A DNA stretch of 64,000 nt from an uncultured Eubacteriales bacterium. GTDB taxonomy: Bacteria > Bacillota > Clostridia > Christensenellales > Aristaeellaceae. The stretch lies in contig CACYWL010000005.1 in NCBI GenBank assembly GCA_902778055.1, positions 146,522-210,521 on the forward strand, read 5' to 3'. Below the pieces are notes generated by a model. That model was not told the origin of the DNA and ran no database searches. It saw only the letters and a list, made by a program, of their open reading frames with translations. Shown here piece by piece: positions 15,490 through 23,230 of the stretch. A program made the position numbers and the translations under genes. How positions within the stretch are numbered: the first letter of the stretch is position 1; the number at the start of each line of letters is the position of its first letter.

Positions 15490-16215
15490 ATGAAGAAACT
15501 TGTTTCCCTGCTGCTTGCTCTTTCCCTGCTGGTTGTGGCCGCCGTGGCCTTTGCGGAGACCGCGGAGAACGCGGAGAACCAGACCGGCGTCTACACCGTG
15601 TATAATGAGACCGGCGAAAAGGTGACCGAGCTGTTCATTTCCGACAACGTCTCCGGCGACAAGACCGAGAATCTCGCCGTGGATGAGGAGAATGACGGCC
15701 TGGCCGCCGGCGAAATCATCGTTCTGGAATACTCCATTCCCGCCGGGGAAGACGGCAGCCATCGCCTGACCCTGTCCTTCAAGACCGAGGGCGGATACGA
15801 AGCGGCCTTCCAGACCCTGAGCATCGAGGAAGCCCCCGTCACCCTGCTGGCGGCCGACGCCATGACCGGCGCGACCCCGATCGCCTTCGCCGCCGCGCAG
15901 CAGACCGGCACCTACACTGTCTACAACAAGACCGGTGAGAAGGTGACCGAGCTGTACATCTTCCTGACCGGCGCCGAGGACAAGGGCGAGAACCTGGCGG
16001 GTGAAGAAGGCCTGGCCGCGGATGCTTCCGCCGAGCTGACCAAGTCCATCGACAAGATCCTGGACGGCAGCCATGCCCTGACCCTGTCCTTCAAGACCGA
16101 GGGCGGATACGAAGCTGCCTTCACGACCCTGAGCATCGAGGAAGCCCCCATCACCCTGCTGGCGGCTGACGCCATGACCGGTGCGACCCCGATCTCCTTC
16201 TCCAAGCCCGAATAA
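15490..16215 (+). CDS. Secreted tandem-repeat protein with two flavinylation-like motifs
   Basis: The 241-residue protein has a signal peptide (MKKLVSLLLALSLLVVAAVAFA) and two repeats of about 100 residues, at about 32-133 and 139-237. Each runs TG.YTVYN.TGEKVTEL, a variable acidic middle, LTLSFKTEGGYEAAF and then EEAP.TLLAADAMTGATPI. The DAMTGAT segments (123-129 and 227-233) match the DxxTGAT pattern that ApbE flavin transferases modify in NqrC/RnfG-type proteins. I do not recognise the surrounding domain; it is not an evident FMN-binding domain. No anchor or sorting signal is present, so it is probably released or held by a partner. The ATG follows AGGAGGTG by 7 nt; it is the only plus-strand gene here, with its own promoter and terminator, so it is likely highly expressed. 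Confidence 0.8.
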   Translation: MKKLVSLLLALSLLVVAAVAFAETAENAENQTGVYTVYNETGEKVTELFISDNVSGDKTENLAVDEENDGLAAGEIIVLEYSIPAGEDGSHRLTLSFKTEGGYEAAFQTLSIEEAPVTLLAADAMTGATPIAFAAAQQTGTYTVYNKTGEKVTELYIFLTGAEDKGENLAGEEGLAADASAELTKSIDKILDGSHALTLSFKTEGGYEAAFTTLSIEEAPITLLAADAMTGATPISFSKPE

Positions 16216-16251
16216 TCCGGTTCCGTACCGGATCCGTCCGGAGCAATCCAG

Positions 16252-16276
16252 CCCTCTCCTTCGGGAGAGGGTTTTT
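16252..16276 (+). terminator. Rho-independent terminator of the two-repeat protein gene
   Basis: A perfect 8-bp stem CCCTCTCC/GGAGAGGG with a TTCG tetraloop is followed by TTTTT. It lies 36 nt past the stop codon. Confidence 0.92.
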
Positions 16277-16279
16277 GCA

Positions 16280-16796
16280 TGCCTGAAAGGAATCCGAGGG
16301 CGGACGGTTCCTGTCCTGTCCGCCGAATTCAGTGCTCAGAAATGATTCACAAGTTGAATGGCTCAGTTTGCAGTCCGATGTGGTTGGAACTTCAAACGGC
16401 AAGGTCGCATGGCTCAGTTGGTAGAATAAGCAAGTCATTGGCGTCGTATTTCACCGCCCTGATTCATAAGTTTGTGTTTTCTGAGTGAACCAAAAACATA
16501 GGAAAATCAACATGTTAAGGGCAATTTATGGTAGTTTCGCTCAAAATGGCAGCTCGTTTTGTTGCTCAGGCTCTTCCGGAAACGGTATAGATTCCGGTTC
16601 TGGAAAAGGTTCAATATCCGGAACAGCTATACCGCAGACAGCATTGCAGCTATGCGCAACAAATTGCTTGCATATGATATCTGTTCACATACCTGACGCT
16701 CGCATGTGTATGCGAGCGTTTTACTGCGCATGGATAGTAGGACTACCGTGTCTGGATGAAGCGCTTACGCAGCAACAAGCATGTGCAGCATCCAGA
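16280..16796. other. 517-nt gene-poor junction with tRNA-like scraps and a coding relic
   Basis: Composition drops from GC-rich to mixed here. Two tRNA D-arm-like strings, ATGGCTCAGTTTGCAG (from 16358) and ATGGCTCAGTTGGTAGA (from 16409), lie 51 nt apart, but neither can be folded into a full tRNA. On the minus strand a short frame ending at 16541 encodes a Pro/Glu-rich tail (DIEPFPEPESIPFPEEPEQQ and then NELPF) preceded by a stop near 16685; it looks like the 3' relic of a lost gene. No intact gene is visible. Confidence 0.5.
16697..16723 (+). terminator. Strong hairpin with T-run, terminator-like
   Basis: A perfect 9-bp stem CGCTCGCAT/ATGCGAGCG with loop GTGT is followed by TTTTA on the plus strand. 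No plus-strand gene is visible upstream, so it may end an unseen short RNA or be left from a lost gene. Confidence 0.5.
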
Positions 16797-17846
16797 TTAC
16801 TTCTTCATGACCCCATCGCCATAGATGGTCGTCCAATCATCCCGCATGGAAATCGGCACCCAGCCGAAATTTTCGCACAGGGAAAACATCTTGGCAGCCT
16901 TGGCCTCATCGCCGTTTTCCCGCACGGTATCGTCGCAGCAGAGCATGAAGGCCATGCTGGCGTAGGGATTATTGCTGGTCACGTATTCCGCCATGCTGGC
17001 ATCGCCGGTGCTGTTGCCGAAGGACAATACAGGCTGCTGGCCGATTTCTTGGATGATTACGGCCACCTTGTTCATTTTCAGGTTCTTTACCACAAAGTCG
17101 CCGCCCAGGATCAACACGTCATCGTCCACGAATACATAGTTCAGTCCATCCTCGTTTCCCTGCTTGGAGGCTACCACTGTTTCATCAGACCCAATGATAT
17201 TCCGGGGCGGCAGACCCAGCGGAGAATCATAAGCGATGCCTCGTACAATGAAGCGATCCGTGCCGCTGACGATATAAACGGTAAAATCGTTGGCTTTCAG
17301 GTATTCCACCACCTGCAGCATGGGCAGATACCAGCCGTCGCCGCGGTTCATGCCGTCATAGCTGGGCATGGGCAGTTTTTTGAACTCCTGGATATAATTG
17401 TTGAATTCCTCCAGCGTCATACCGGCAAAGGAAGAAGCGATGCATTTTCCATGATCCACCTCCAGGCCGGAGAAGGACAGGCCATAATTGTTCTGTCCTA
17501 CGATTTTAAGCGCTGTTTCCCGTTCAAAAGCGCTGGCCTGATCCTTGTAATCCGGGTCCTCCAATACGCGATGTACCAGCAGCGTGTAGTCAAAATAATT
17601 GGGATCGGTCTCGCAGAATAGCGTACCGTCCAGGTCGAACACAGCAATGCGGTCAATAGGCGGGATGTAATCCTCGCTGCTCTTATCTGTGATGGCCGCC
17701 ATATAGGTGATCAGCATCTCTTTGGCGACAGCATCCTCTGTCCACAGGGACAAAGGATCGCTGGTTGACGCTTCTTCCTCGGCAAAAACATTCAGCGTTA
17801 CCAGCATCAGCAGCAGGGCTAGTATCAGCGAAAAGGTCTTCTTCAT
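16797..17846 (-). CDS. Exported HAD-superfamily phosphatase
   Basis: The 349-residue protein has a signal peptide (MKKTFSLILALLLMLVTLNVFA) and a HAD phosphatase core: motif I AVFDLDGTLF with nucleophile aspartate near 71 and general acid near 73, motif II VYIVSGTDRF, a lysine in the middle region, and motif IV LSFGNSTGDASM. The large insertion between motifs I and II resembles the helical cap of phosphoserine-phosphatase-like enzymes. It would hydrolyse a phosphomonoester outside the membrane; the substrate is unknown. Start 17846 is preferred over 17852 because the AGGAG site lies 9 nt away instead of 3. Its stop faces the gene-poor junction, and no operon partner is evident. Confidence 0.85.
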   Translation of the reverse strand: MKKTFSLILALLLMLVTLNVFAEEEASTSDPLSLWTEDAVAKEMLITYMAAITDKSSEDYIPPIDRIAVFDLDGTLFCETDPNYFDYTLLVHRVLEDPDYKDQASAFERETALKIVGQNNYGLSFSGLEVDHGKCIASSFAGMTLEEFNNYIQEFKKLPMPSYDGMNRGDGWYLPMLQVVEYLKANDFTVYIVSGTDRFIVRGIAYDSPLGLPPRNIIGSDETVVASKQGNEDGLNYVFVDDDVLILGGDFVVKNLKMNKVAVIIQEIGQQPVLSFGNSTGDASMAEYVTSNNPYASMAFMLCCDDTVRENGDEAKAAKMFSLCENFGWVPISMRDDWTTIYGDGVMKK

Positions 17847-17871
17847 CGTCATTCTCTCCTTTAATTTGGCT

Positions 17872-18109
17872 TTATAGTTTCATAATAATGGTCATTTCCA
17901 CCATGCGTCCTCGGATGGACACCTTCACATCATCCGCTACCTTCGCCACTACGGATTTTTCCAGCTCGTCCCAGGCTTCCTTGGCGGAGTCGTCGTTTGC
18001 TTTTACCCGATTTGAAAGCGCATCTTCATACTTTATCATGGACCATGTGCAGCAGCAGAGCTGCAATGGAGAAAAGCCCATGCGCCGCGTTGATCTTTTT
18101 CATCTTCAT
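17872..18109 (-). pseudogene. Broken small membrane-protein gene
   Basis: An ATG at 18109 opens MKMKKINAAHGLFSIAALLLHM, which looks like an N-terminal membrane segment, but the frame ends at a TGA (18026-18028) after 27 codons. An overlapping frame, readable from an ATG at 18039 without a ribosome site, continues for 55 codons (MIKYEDALSNRV to VEMTIIMKL) to 17872. The simplest reading is one gene split by a frameshift near 18030-18040, or two fused remnants. The second part alone could be a real 55-residue charged protein. I do not recognise the family. Confidence 0.4.
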
Positions 18110-18170
18110 CGTCTATTTCAAATCCTTCCTGTAAGCTTTTTTGTGCTACAGGGAAAAATGACTTTGTTCG

Positions 18171-18217
18171 AAAAAACGCTTTCGGGATTGCCTGCATGGC
18201 GTTTCCTGGAAGCGTTT
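18171..18217 (-). terminator. Possible terminator after the UbiB-like gene
   Basis: On the minus strand AAACGCTT (18217-18210) pairs with AAGCGTTT (18181-18174), giving an 8-bp stem with a long loop of 28 nt, and the right arm runs into a six-T tract. It lies 16 nt beyond the stop codon of the UbiB-like gene. The long loop lowers confidence. Confidence 0.45.
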
Positions 18218-18232
18218 GCTTGCATGTGCTGG

Positions 18233-20221
18233 TTATTTCTTCTTCGACATTCTCTTAATCGTATAGATACCCAAGGCTACGGAGATTATCATCCCAATTG
18301 CGGCGACAACCGGTTGTCCGGTTGGCGTCTTTGGCTGCATATCCACCGAGGACAGGATGCACGACCCGATGAACAGCACGCAGGAAAAGAGCGCAAACAC
18401 GATGTTTTTGACGGTGGTGTTCAGGTTCTTGAGGACGTCCTCATAGCCGGTCAGCTCGAAGCTGATTTTTGTTCGGCCCTTGACCATGTTGTTCAAAGCA
18501 TCGTACGCCAGGGCGGGCATTTTGGAAACCTTTTTGCCCACGTCCAGCGCGTCCTTGCCGGCGGCAAGCAGCTTCTGCTCCACATCGATATTCTGCTTCA
18601 CCCGTTCCATCAGCCTGTCGGTGATCTGCTGGAACAGATTAAGCTCCGGACACAGCTGCTCGATGACGCCTTCGATTGTGGCGATGGAGCGAACGAGCAT
18701 GGTATATTTACCAGGCAGGGAAATATGATGCTTTTCCGCCAGCGTCATGACCTCGTCCAGCAGGGAGGACAAGTCCAGCTCCTGCAGGTTTGTCACGTTC
18801 ATATACTTGTCGAACATCATGTCCGCGTCTTCCATGAGCTTGCCGCGGTTGGTCTGGGGAGAGGCAGCGCCCATAGACATGATGGCGTTGACCAGCTTGT
18901 CCAGATCCCGTTCGATCAGGGAAAGGATTAATGACTGAATAATGTTCACGTCCGCATCGCTGATGCGCCCGATCATGCCAAAATCGATCCAGACGGGCTT
19001 GCCATGGCTGACCATGATGTTGCCCTGGTGGGGATCGGCGTGGAAGGAGCCCACATCCAGAACCTGATGCAGATAGTTATCCAGGATCACCGAGCCGATC
19101 TGCTCCGGATCATAGCCCTCTTCGATCAGCCGATCCCGCTTGGAGATGGAATAGCCGTCCACGAAGGTCATGGTGAAGAGACGTTCGGTGGTCAGCTCGT
19201 CGATGACCGTGGGGCAGGAGATCTTTTCCTCGTCGTCGATGCAGTTTTCCTTGAAGAAACGGGTGTTTTCCGCTTCCACGCGGAAATCCAGTTCCTCGTT
19301 CTCGACCTTTTCCAGTTCTTCAATCACCGACAGCAGGTCGACCATCTGCTCGCTGTCTTCGTCTACTTCCTTCACGACGTTCACGGCGGTCGCCATTTTT
19401 TTGAGCAGTACGAAGTCTTCCCGCATCATTTCGGCGATCAGGGGGCGCTGCACCTTGGTGACCACCTTCGTGCCATCCTTCAGCACAGCCAGATGGGCCT
19501 GGCCGATGGAAGCGGAGCCCAGGGGCTTATCGCGGAATTCCAGGAACAGCTCGTCGATCTTTTTGCCCGTCTCCTGCTCAATCACCGCCTTGGCGATTTC
19601 AGGGTCCAGCTCCTTCACGTTCTGACGAAGCTTTTCCAGCTCCTTGCAGTAGCTGACAGGCAGCATATCCACGCGGCTGGACATGATCTGGCCGATCTTG
19701 ACATAGGTTGGACCCAGGTCCTCCAGGGTGGTGCGCAGTTCCACGGGAGTCAGGCCGCCGGCGTAAAAATTATGCTTGGCAAACACAGCCAGAATCTCCG
19801 CTGCCCGCGTCTTCTTCCACTTGTTCATCGCCTTGATGTCGCCGGAGAGCAGCTTCTTCATTTTGTCGCTCAGCTCAGCCTTGGTGTGCACCAAGGCTTG
19901 CTTGCGGCGCTCCAGCTCCTGCTGCATTTCTTCCTTGCTTTTTGTCACGGCTTCCTGGCGCTTCTGTTTTTTCTCGATCCGCTCGGCTTTCCTGACCTGC
20001 TTTTTCTGTTCGGCTATCGCTTTTCTGGCCGAAGCGATTTCCTTGCTTGCCTCGGAGGCGCGCTGCCGGCTGGACACAATCTCTTCCTTTGCCCTTTGGA
20101 CGGACCGCTCCGTTTCCTCCAGCTGAGCCCTGCGCTTTTCCACTTCGCTCATCGGCTTCTGATCCGCCGCTTCCGGCGTATCGCCTACTGCCTGCATATC
20201 TCTGTTCGTATTCTCTTCCAT
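18233..20221 (-). CDS. UbiB/ABC1 (AarF) atypical kinase family protein with N-terminal coiled coil and C-terminal membrane hairpin
   Basis: The 662-residue protein has an ABC1 core: KxGQ motif YVKIGQIMSSRVDMLP (about 173-188), the nucleotide-loop equivalent PLGSASIGQAHLA (233-245), VTKVQRP with the ion-pair lysine near 256, the catalytic HADPHQGNIMV (393-403) and the metal-binding IDFGMIGR (411-418). Two C-terminal hydrophobic segments (about 605-625 and 635-655) anchor it. Residues 1-125 are a long charged coiled coil (VEKRRAQLEETERSVQRAKE), unusual for the family. Family members support quinone or lipid metabolism and bind ATP; the substrate here is unknown. Upstream lie DUF308 and coiled-coil genes with 13-nt and 143-nt spacers, so a small operon is likely. 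Ribosome site AAGGAGGG. Confidence 0.9.
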   Translation of the reverse strand: MEENTNRDMQAVGDTPEAADQKPMSEVEKRRAQLEETERSVQRAKEEIVSSRQRASEASKEIASARKAIAEQKKQVRKAERIEKKQKRQEAVTKSKEEMQQELERRKQALVHTKAELSDKMKKLLSGDIKAMNKWKKTRAAEILAVFAKHNFYAGGLTPVELRTTLEDLGPTYVKIGQIMSSRVDMLPVSYCKELEKLRQNVKELDPEIAKAVIEQETGKKIDELFLEFRDKPLGSASIGQAHLAVLKDGTKVVTKVQRPLIAEMMREDFVLLKKMATAVNVVKEVDEDSEQMVDLLSVIEELEKVENEELDFRVEAENTRFFKENCIDDEEKISCPTVIDELTTERLFTMTFVDGYSISKRDRLIEEGYDPEQIGSVILDNYLHQVLDVGSFHADPHQGNIMVSHGKPVWIDFGMIGRISDADVNIIQSLILSLIERDLDKLVNAIMSMGAASPQTNRGKLMEDADMMFDKYMNVTNLQELDLSSLLDEVMTLAEKHHISLPGKYTMLVRSIATIEGVIEQLCPELNLFQQITDRLMERVKQNIDVEQKLLAAGKDALDVGKKVSKMPALAYDALNNMVKGRTKISFELTGYEDVLKNLNTTVKNIVFALFSCVLFIGSCILSSVDMQPKTPTGQPVVAAIGMIISVALGIYTIKRMSKKK

Positions 20222-20234
20222 CGTTCAGCCCTCC

Positions 20235-20780
20235 TTATTCGCCCTTGATCGGCCAAAGAAAGATCAGGCGCACAATGCCAACCACAGAGGAGTACAGCAG
20301 CATGCAGCCAATTACGTCAAACAGCTGATTGATTTCCTTCCACCAGGGATTGATCAACAAAAGCACGCCGAAGGCAATCATGATCCCGGATAGCAAGGCC
20401 AGCAGCCACCAGTTTTTGAGTTCCGCCCGCCGTGCAAACATCCAGGCCCTGACGAGGCTGATACCGCCGGTTCCGATCAGCACCAGACCAAACACGATGC
20501 CCAGCACCCGGACAATATCGTCCAGCGTCAGCACCGCGATGCCCAGCAGCGCCAGGAGCAGCGCCCCGGTGAGATAGATGTAATTCATCAGGACTTTTCT
20601 GCTGGAAAGAAAGTCCATGACCATCACGGCGGCCAGCGTCACCATTCCGTACCCCAGCGCGGAAACCAGTGTGTCAATGTACTGTGGGGGACAGATAATC
20701 ATCAGGATTCCAACCGCTATCAGAATGATCGAGGTCATGATGGATGACCGTTTTAGTTTACTCAGTTCCTGAAAGAGCAT
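20235..20780 (-). CDS. DUF308 (HdeD-like) multi-pass membrane protein
   Basis: The 181-residue protein has about six hydrophobic segments in three hairpins (MTSIILIAVGILMIICP, VTLAAVMVMDFL, YIYLTGALLLALLGIAVL, VLGIVFGLVLIGTGGISLV, WWLLALLSGIMIAFGVLLLINP, VIGCMLLYSSVVGIVRLIFL). The repeated hairpin plan with glycines is characteristic of DUF308/HdeD proteins, whose role is poorly defined outside acid resistance in enterics. It has GGAGG 7 nt before the ATG and ends 13 nt before the UbiB-like gene, so the two are probably co-transcribed. Confidence 0.85.
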   Translation of the reverse strand: MLFQELSKLKRSSIMTSIILIAVGILMIICPPQYIDTLVSALGYGMVTLAAVMVMDFLSSRKVLMNYIYLTGALLLALLGIAVLTLDDIVRVLGIVFGLVLIGTGGISLVRAWMFARRAELKNWWLLALLSGIMIAFGVLLLINPWWKEINQLFDVIGCMLLYSSVVGIVRLIFLWPIKGE

Positions 20781-20873
20781 AATATCTCCTCCTGTTCATT
20801 CCTGTATGCGCCGCTGTCTGGCGATGCTGCGCATACAGCTCTGCCGGGCGGGCTGCTGTATCGCCGAATCATA

Positions 20874-20913
20874 CCGCGCGGCTGCCGTCTGAAATCAACG
20901 GTCAGCCGCGCGG
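20874..20913. other. Strong GC hairpin between two genes
   Basis: An inverted repeat with an 11-bp perfect arm (CCGCGCGGCTG) extended by CCGT/ACGG across one bulge sits 11 nt after the stop of the coiled-coil gene. There is no T-run, so it is a processing or attenuation element or a weak terminator. The rest of the 142-nt spacer (20781-20923) shows nothing else. Confidence 0.5.
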
Positions 20914-20923
20914 AAATACTGGC

Positions 20924-21400
20924 TTATGCCTCTGTGCTGGCCTCCGGGAGAGCTTCAGGCTCGGCGTCGCGGCCAAAGCGGGCGTCATATTCCTGCAGCG
21001 CCTTGGCAGCTTCCAGGATCGACAGCTCGGCGTCGATAATCAGGAGCGCGGCAGCGTCGTAGCAATCAAGCACATAGTTGATCCGGTCGTCAACGAACCG
21101 CTCCAGGCGTTTCTGGTCACGGGCGTCCTTGTAATCCTCGGCCTTCGCCTTCGCCGTCATCCGAAGCTTTAAGATTTCGCTGCGGATCTTGCTCTGGTGT
21201 TCTTCACCGGCCAGCCGGGCGTTTTCCTGCATCGCGGCAGCATTGCCCTTTACGGTGCTGATCTTTTCATCGATCGCTTCCTGCATCAGCTCACGGTAAG
21301 CTTTTGCGTCGTCGGCCGCTTCCGCGGTCTTTTTGCTCAGGTCGCTCAGTTTCACGCTGAGGTTATTCAGTTTCTCATCCCAACTTTTTGCCATGGTCAT
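20924..21400 (-). CDS. Small cytoplasmic coiled-coil protein
   Basis: The 158-residue protein (156 if translation begins at the second ATG, 21394) is nearly all charged helix with heptad character: WDEKLNNLSVKLSDLSKKTAEAADDAKAYRELM, then MQENARLAGEEHQSKIRSEIL and KRLERFVDDRINYVLDCYDAAALLI. It has no signal peptide or membrane segment, and the acidic tail (DAEPEALPEASTEA) looks unstructured. I do not recognise a family. AAGGA lies 4 nt before the first ATG and 10 nt before the second. It is the first gene after a possible promoter at 21477 and precedes the DUF308 and UbiB-like genes, hinting that the three work together at the membrane. Confidence 0.75.
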   Translation of the reverse strand: MTMAKSWDEKLNNLSVKLSDLSKKTAEAADDAKAYRELMQEAIDEKISTVKGNAAAMQENARLAGEEHQSKIRSEILKLRMTAKAKAEDYKDARDQKRLERFVDDRINYVLDCYDAAALLIIDAELSILEAAKALQEYDARFGRDAEPEALPEASTEA

Positions 21401-21476
21401 CCGTCCTTCTTTCTTTTTCTATTTATCTGGCGTTGATGCGCAGATATATATTCTCCCGCCGAAGCGGTTTTTATCT

Positions 21477-21509
21477 ATTATAGTCTAAAACCATTCATGA
21501 TCGTTTCAA
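21477..21509 (-). promoter_or_regulatory. Possible promoter for the coiled-coil/DUF308/UbiB genes
   Basis: On the minus strand a perfect TATAAT (21482-21477) stands in an AT-rich patch between the phosphatase stop and the next gene. The only good -35-like sequence, TTGAAA (21509-21504), is 21 nt away, which is too far for normal use. The -10 alone supports the call. Confidence 0.4.
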
Positions 21510-21514
21510 ACCGT

Positions 21515-23218
21515 TCAGTTCCGGCCGTACTCTCCCGTTTTTGATCCAGGGGGTTGAAGACCGGCCTGTTGCTTAACGCCAGTAATCCCTGTGTAATCTG
21601 CTTCAAAAACATTACCAGATTCCTCCGACCGGCCGCCCCGGTAGGCCACGCACAGCATGGTCAGGTCGTCAAACTGGTCCGCGCCCTTGACGAAGGCGTC
21701 CACGTCCGCCCGCACGCCCTTCAAAACGCTCTCCGGGTCGCGTTCCTGGATCTGGTTCAGCGCCAGTTCCATGCGGCCCAGGGTGTACTGTTCATCTTCG
21801 GCGTTGTTGGCCTCGGGCACGCCGTCGGTGTAGACGAACACCGCGTCGCTGGGCTTCATCCTGATCTCATAATCCTGATACTTCATCCCCGGCATCACGC
21901 CCAGGGGCAGCCCGTGCACGTCCGTCAGCAGCCGGAACAGGCCGTCCTCGCGGATGGCGGGATACTCATGGCCCGCATTGGCGCAGGTCATGACGCCGGT
22001 TTTCACATCCAATATGCCCATCCACACGGTGATAAACATGCCGGATTCGTTGTTCTCGCACAGCTGGCCGTTGACCTCCGCAAGGATCTGTGCGGGGCTG
22101 CCGCCCATGCGGGCGCGGAAGTTGATGAGTATCTTGGCCGACATCATCAAAAGCGCCGCGGGCACGCCCTTATCGGACACATCCGCAATCACCAGCGCCA
22201 GGTGATCGTCGTCGATCATGAAGAAATCGTAGAAGTCCCCGCCCACTTCCCGGGCAGGATCCATGCTGGCGTAGATCTCAAACTCCTCCCGCTCCGGGAA
22301 GGGCGGAAAGATCATGGGCAGCATGGATTCCTGGATCTTCGTGGCGGTATCCAGCTCCGCGCGCACCACCGCCATGCGCTTGCCCCGGCCGGAGATCACG
22401 GAGCCCATGGCCAGCAGGATGGACAGCAGCACGCCACTGTACTGGAGCGCCCTGTTGGAGAAGGCGAACGTCACGATCATGCCCGCCAGAGGCATCAGCA
22501 GAAACATGGCCGCGATCCTTTTTTCCCGCTTCGTGCCTTCAAATTGGGTAAAGCCACGCAGCAGGGGCGGCAGGATAATCAGCAGGCAGGCCGTTATCAG
22601 GGGATACAGGCCCCGCCTTTGGAATACCCCGTCCGAACCCACAGCGAACACGATCGGCCAGAACAGATTGACGACCAGTATCACCGAATAGAAGATGAAA
22701 AAGACGTTCAGCGCCCGGGTGATCCTGCGGCTCTTCTCCTGCTCAATGCCCAGCAGGTACGCGCTGTAAAGCCAGAACTGATAGCAAATGGCCGCGTTGA
22801 CAAACACCAGCGCCGTGACGCACAGGCGGTGCAGCAGCGCCAGCGCGGCGACTCCGTCCATCAGCCAGCTGCATCCGGCCAGGAACATGCCCGTGACATT
22901 GGTCACGATCAGTGTGGCAAACAGCCGGGTGTGCACCTCGGCGCTGTCCGGGTCCTGCATATAGCTGTAATAGATCAGCATCGACACCAGCATGCCCAGC
23001 AGCTCCATGCCCCCGGCGATCGCCGTGTCCGCGGAGGTGGCGTGGTCATGGAACAATAGCGTCAATACCACGGCGGCCGCCGTCATCGCGCAGATCAGCG
23101 CGTTGCCGTGCGCGAGCCGCTTCCGCACCGCTTCGGAGGGCAGCTCCCTCAGCTCGATCGCGCCAAGGAATTGCTCCCTCGTGGAACGCTGGAGCCATTT
23201 GGGATCGACTATCTTCAC
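21515..23218 (-). CDS. Multi-pass membrane SpoIIE/RsbU-type PP2C phosphatase
   Basis: The 567-residue protein has about eight transmembrane segments (residues 40-275), a short helix (LDTATKIQESMLPMIFPPFP) typical of the linker before the phosphatase, then a PPM-type domain: ASMDPAREVGGDFYDFF (about 318-333), LALVIADVSDKGVPAALLM (340-358) and DQFDDLTMLCVAY near 517. These aspartates bind the metal ions. Such phosphatases dephosphorylate STAS-domain proteins in partner switching. The adjacent upstream gene encodes a STAS fusion ending 12 nt before this gene, which suggests its substrate. The start is a GTG at 23218 with GGAGG 7 nt upstream. The membrane part may sense an envelope signal. No matching RsbW/SpoIIAB-like kinase is seen in the window. 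Confidence 0.9.
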   Translation of the reverse strand: MKIVDPKWLQRSTREQFLGAIELRELPSEAVRKRLAHGNALICAMTAAAVVLTLLFHDHATSADTAIAGGMELLGMLVSMLIYYSYMQDPDSAEVHTRLFATLIVTNVTGMFLAGCSWLMDGVAALALLHRLCVTALVFVNAAICYQFWLYSAYLLGIEQEKSRRITRALNVFFIFYSVILVVNLFWPIVFAVGSDGVFQRRGLYPLITACLLIILPPLLRGFTQFEGTKREKRIAAMFLLMPLAGMIVTFAFSNRALQYSGVLLSILLAMGSVISGRGKRMAVVRAELDTATKIQESMLPMIFPPFPEREEFEIYASMDPAREVGGDFYDFFMIDDDHLALVIADVSDKGVPAALLMMSAKILINFRARMGGSPAQILAEVNGQLCENNESGMFITVWMGILDVKTGVMTCANAGHEYPAIREDGLFRLLTDVHGLPLGVMPGMKYQDYEIRMKPSDAVFVYTDGVPEANNAEDEQYTLGRMELALNQIQERDPESVLKGVRADVDAFVKGADQFDDLTMLCVAYRGGRSEESGNVFEADYTGITGVKQQAGLQPPGSKTGEYGRN

Positions 23219-23230
23219 ATCGCATCCTCC

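Noticed and set aside
16401..16475. A tRNA gene beginning near the GGCTCAGTTGGTAGA string
   Set aside because: The D-stem partner, anticodon arm and T-arm (TTCGA) are missing or do not pair, and there is no matching acceptor end. Kept only as a tRNA-like scrap.
17872..18081. A 69-codon gene starting at 18081
   Set aside because: Its first 14 residues come from a different frame of the preceding membrane segment and there is no ribosome site; treated as part of a broken gene.
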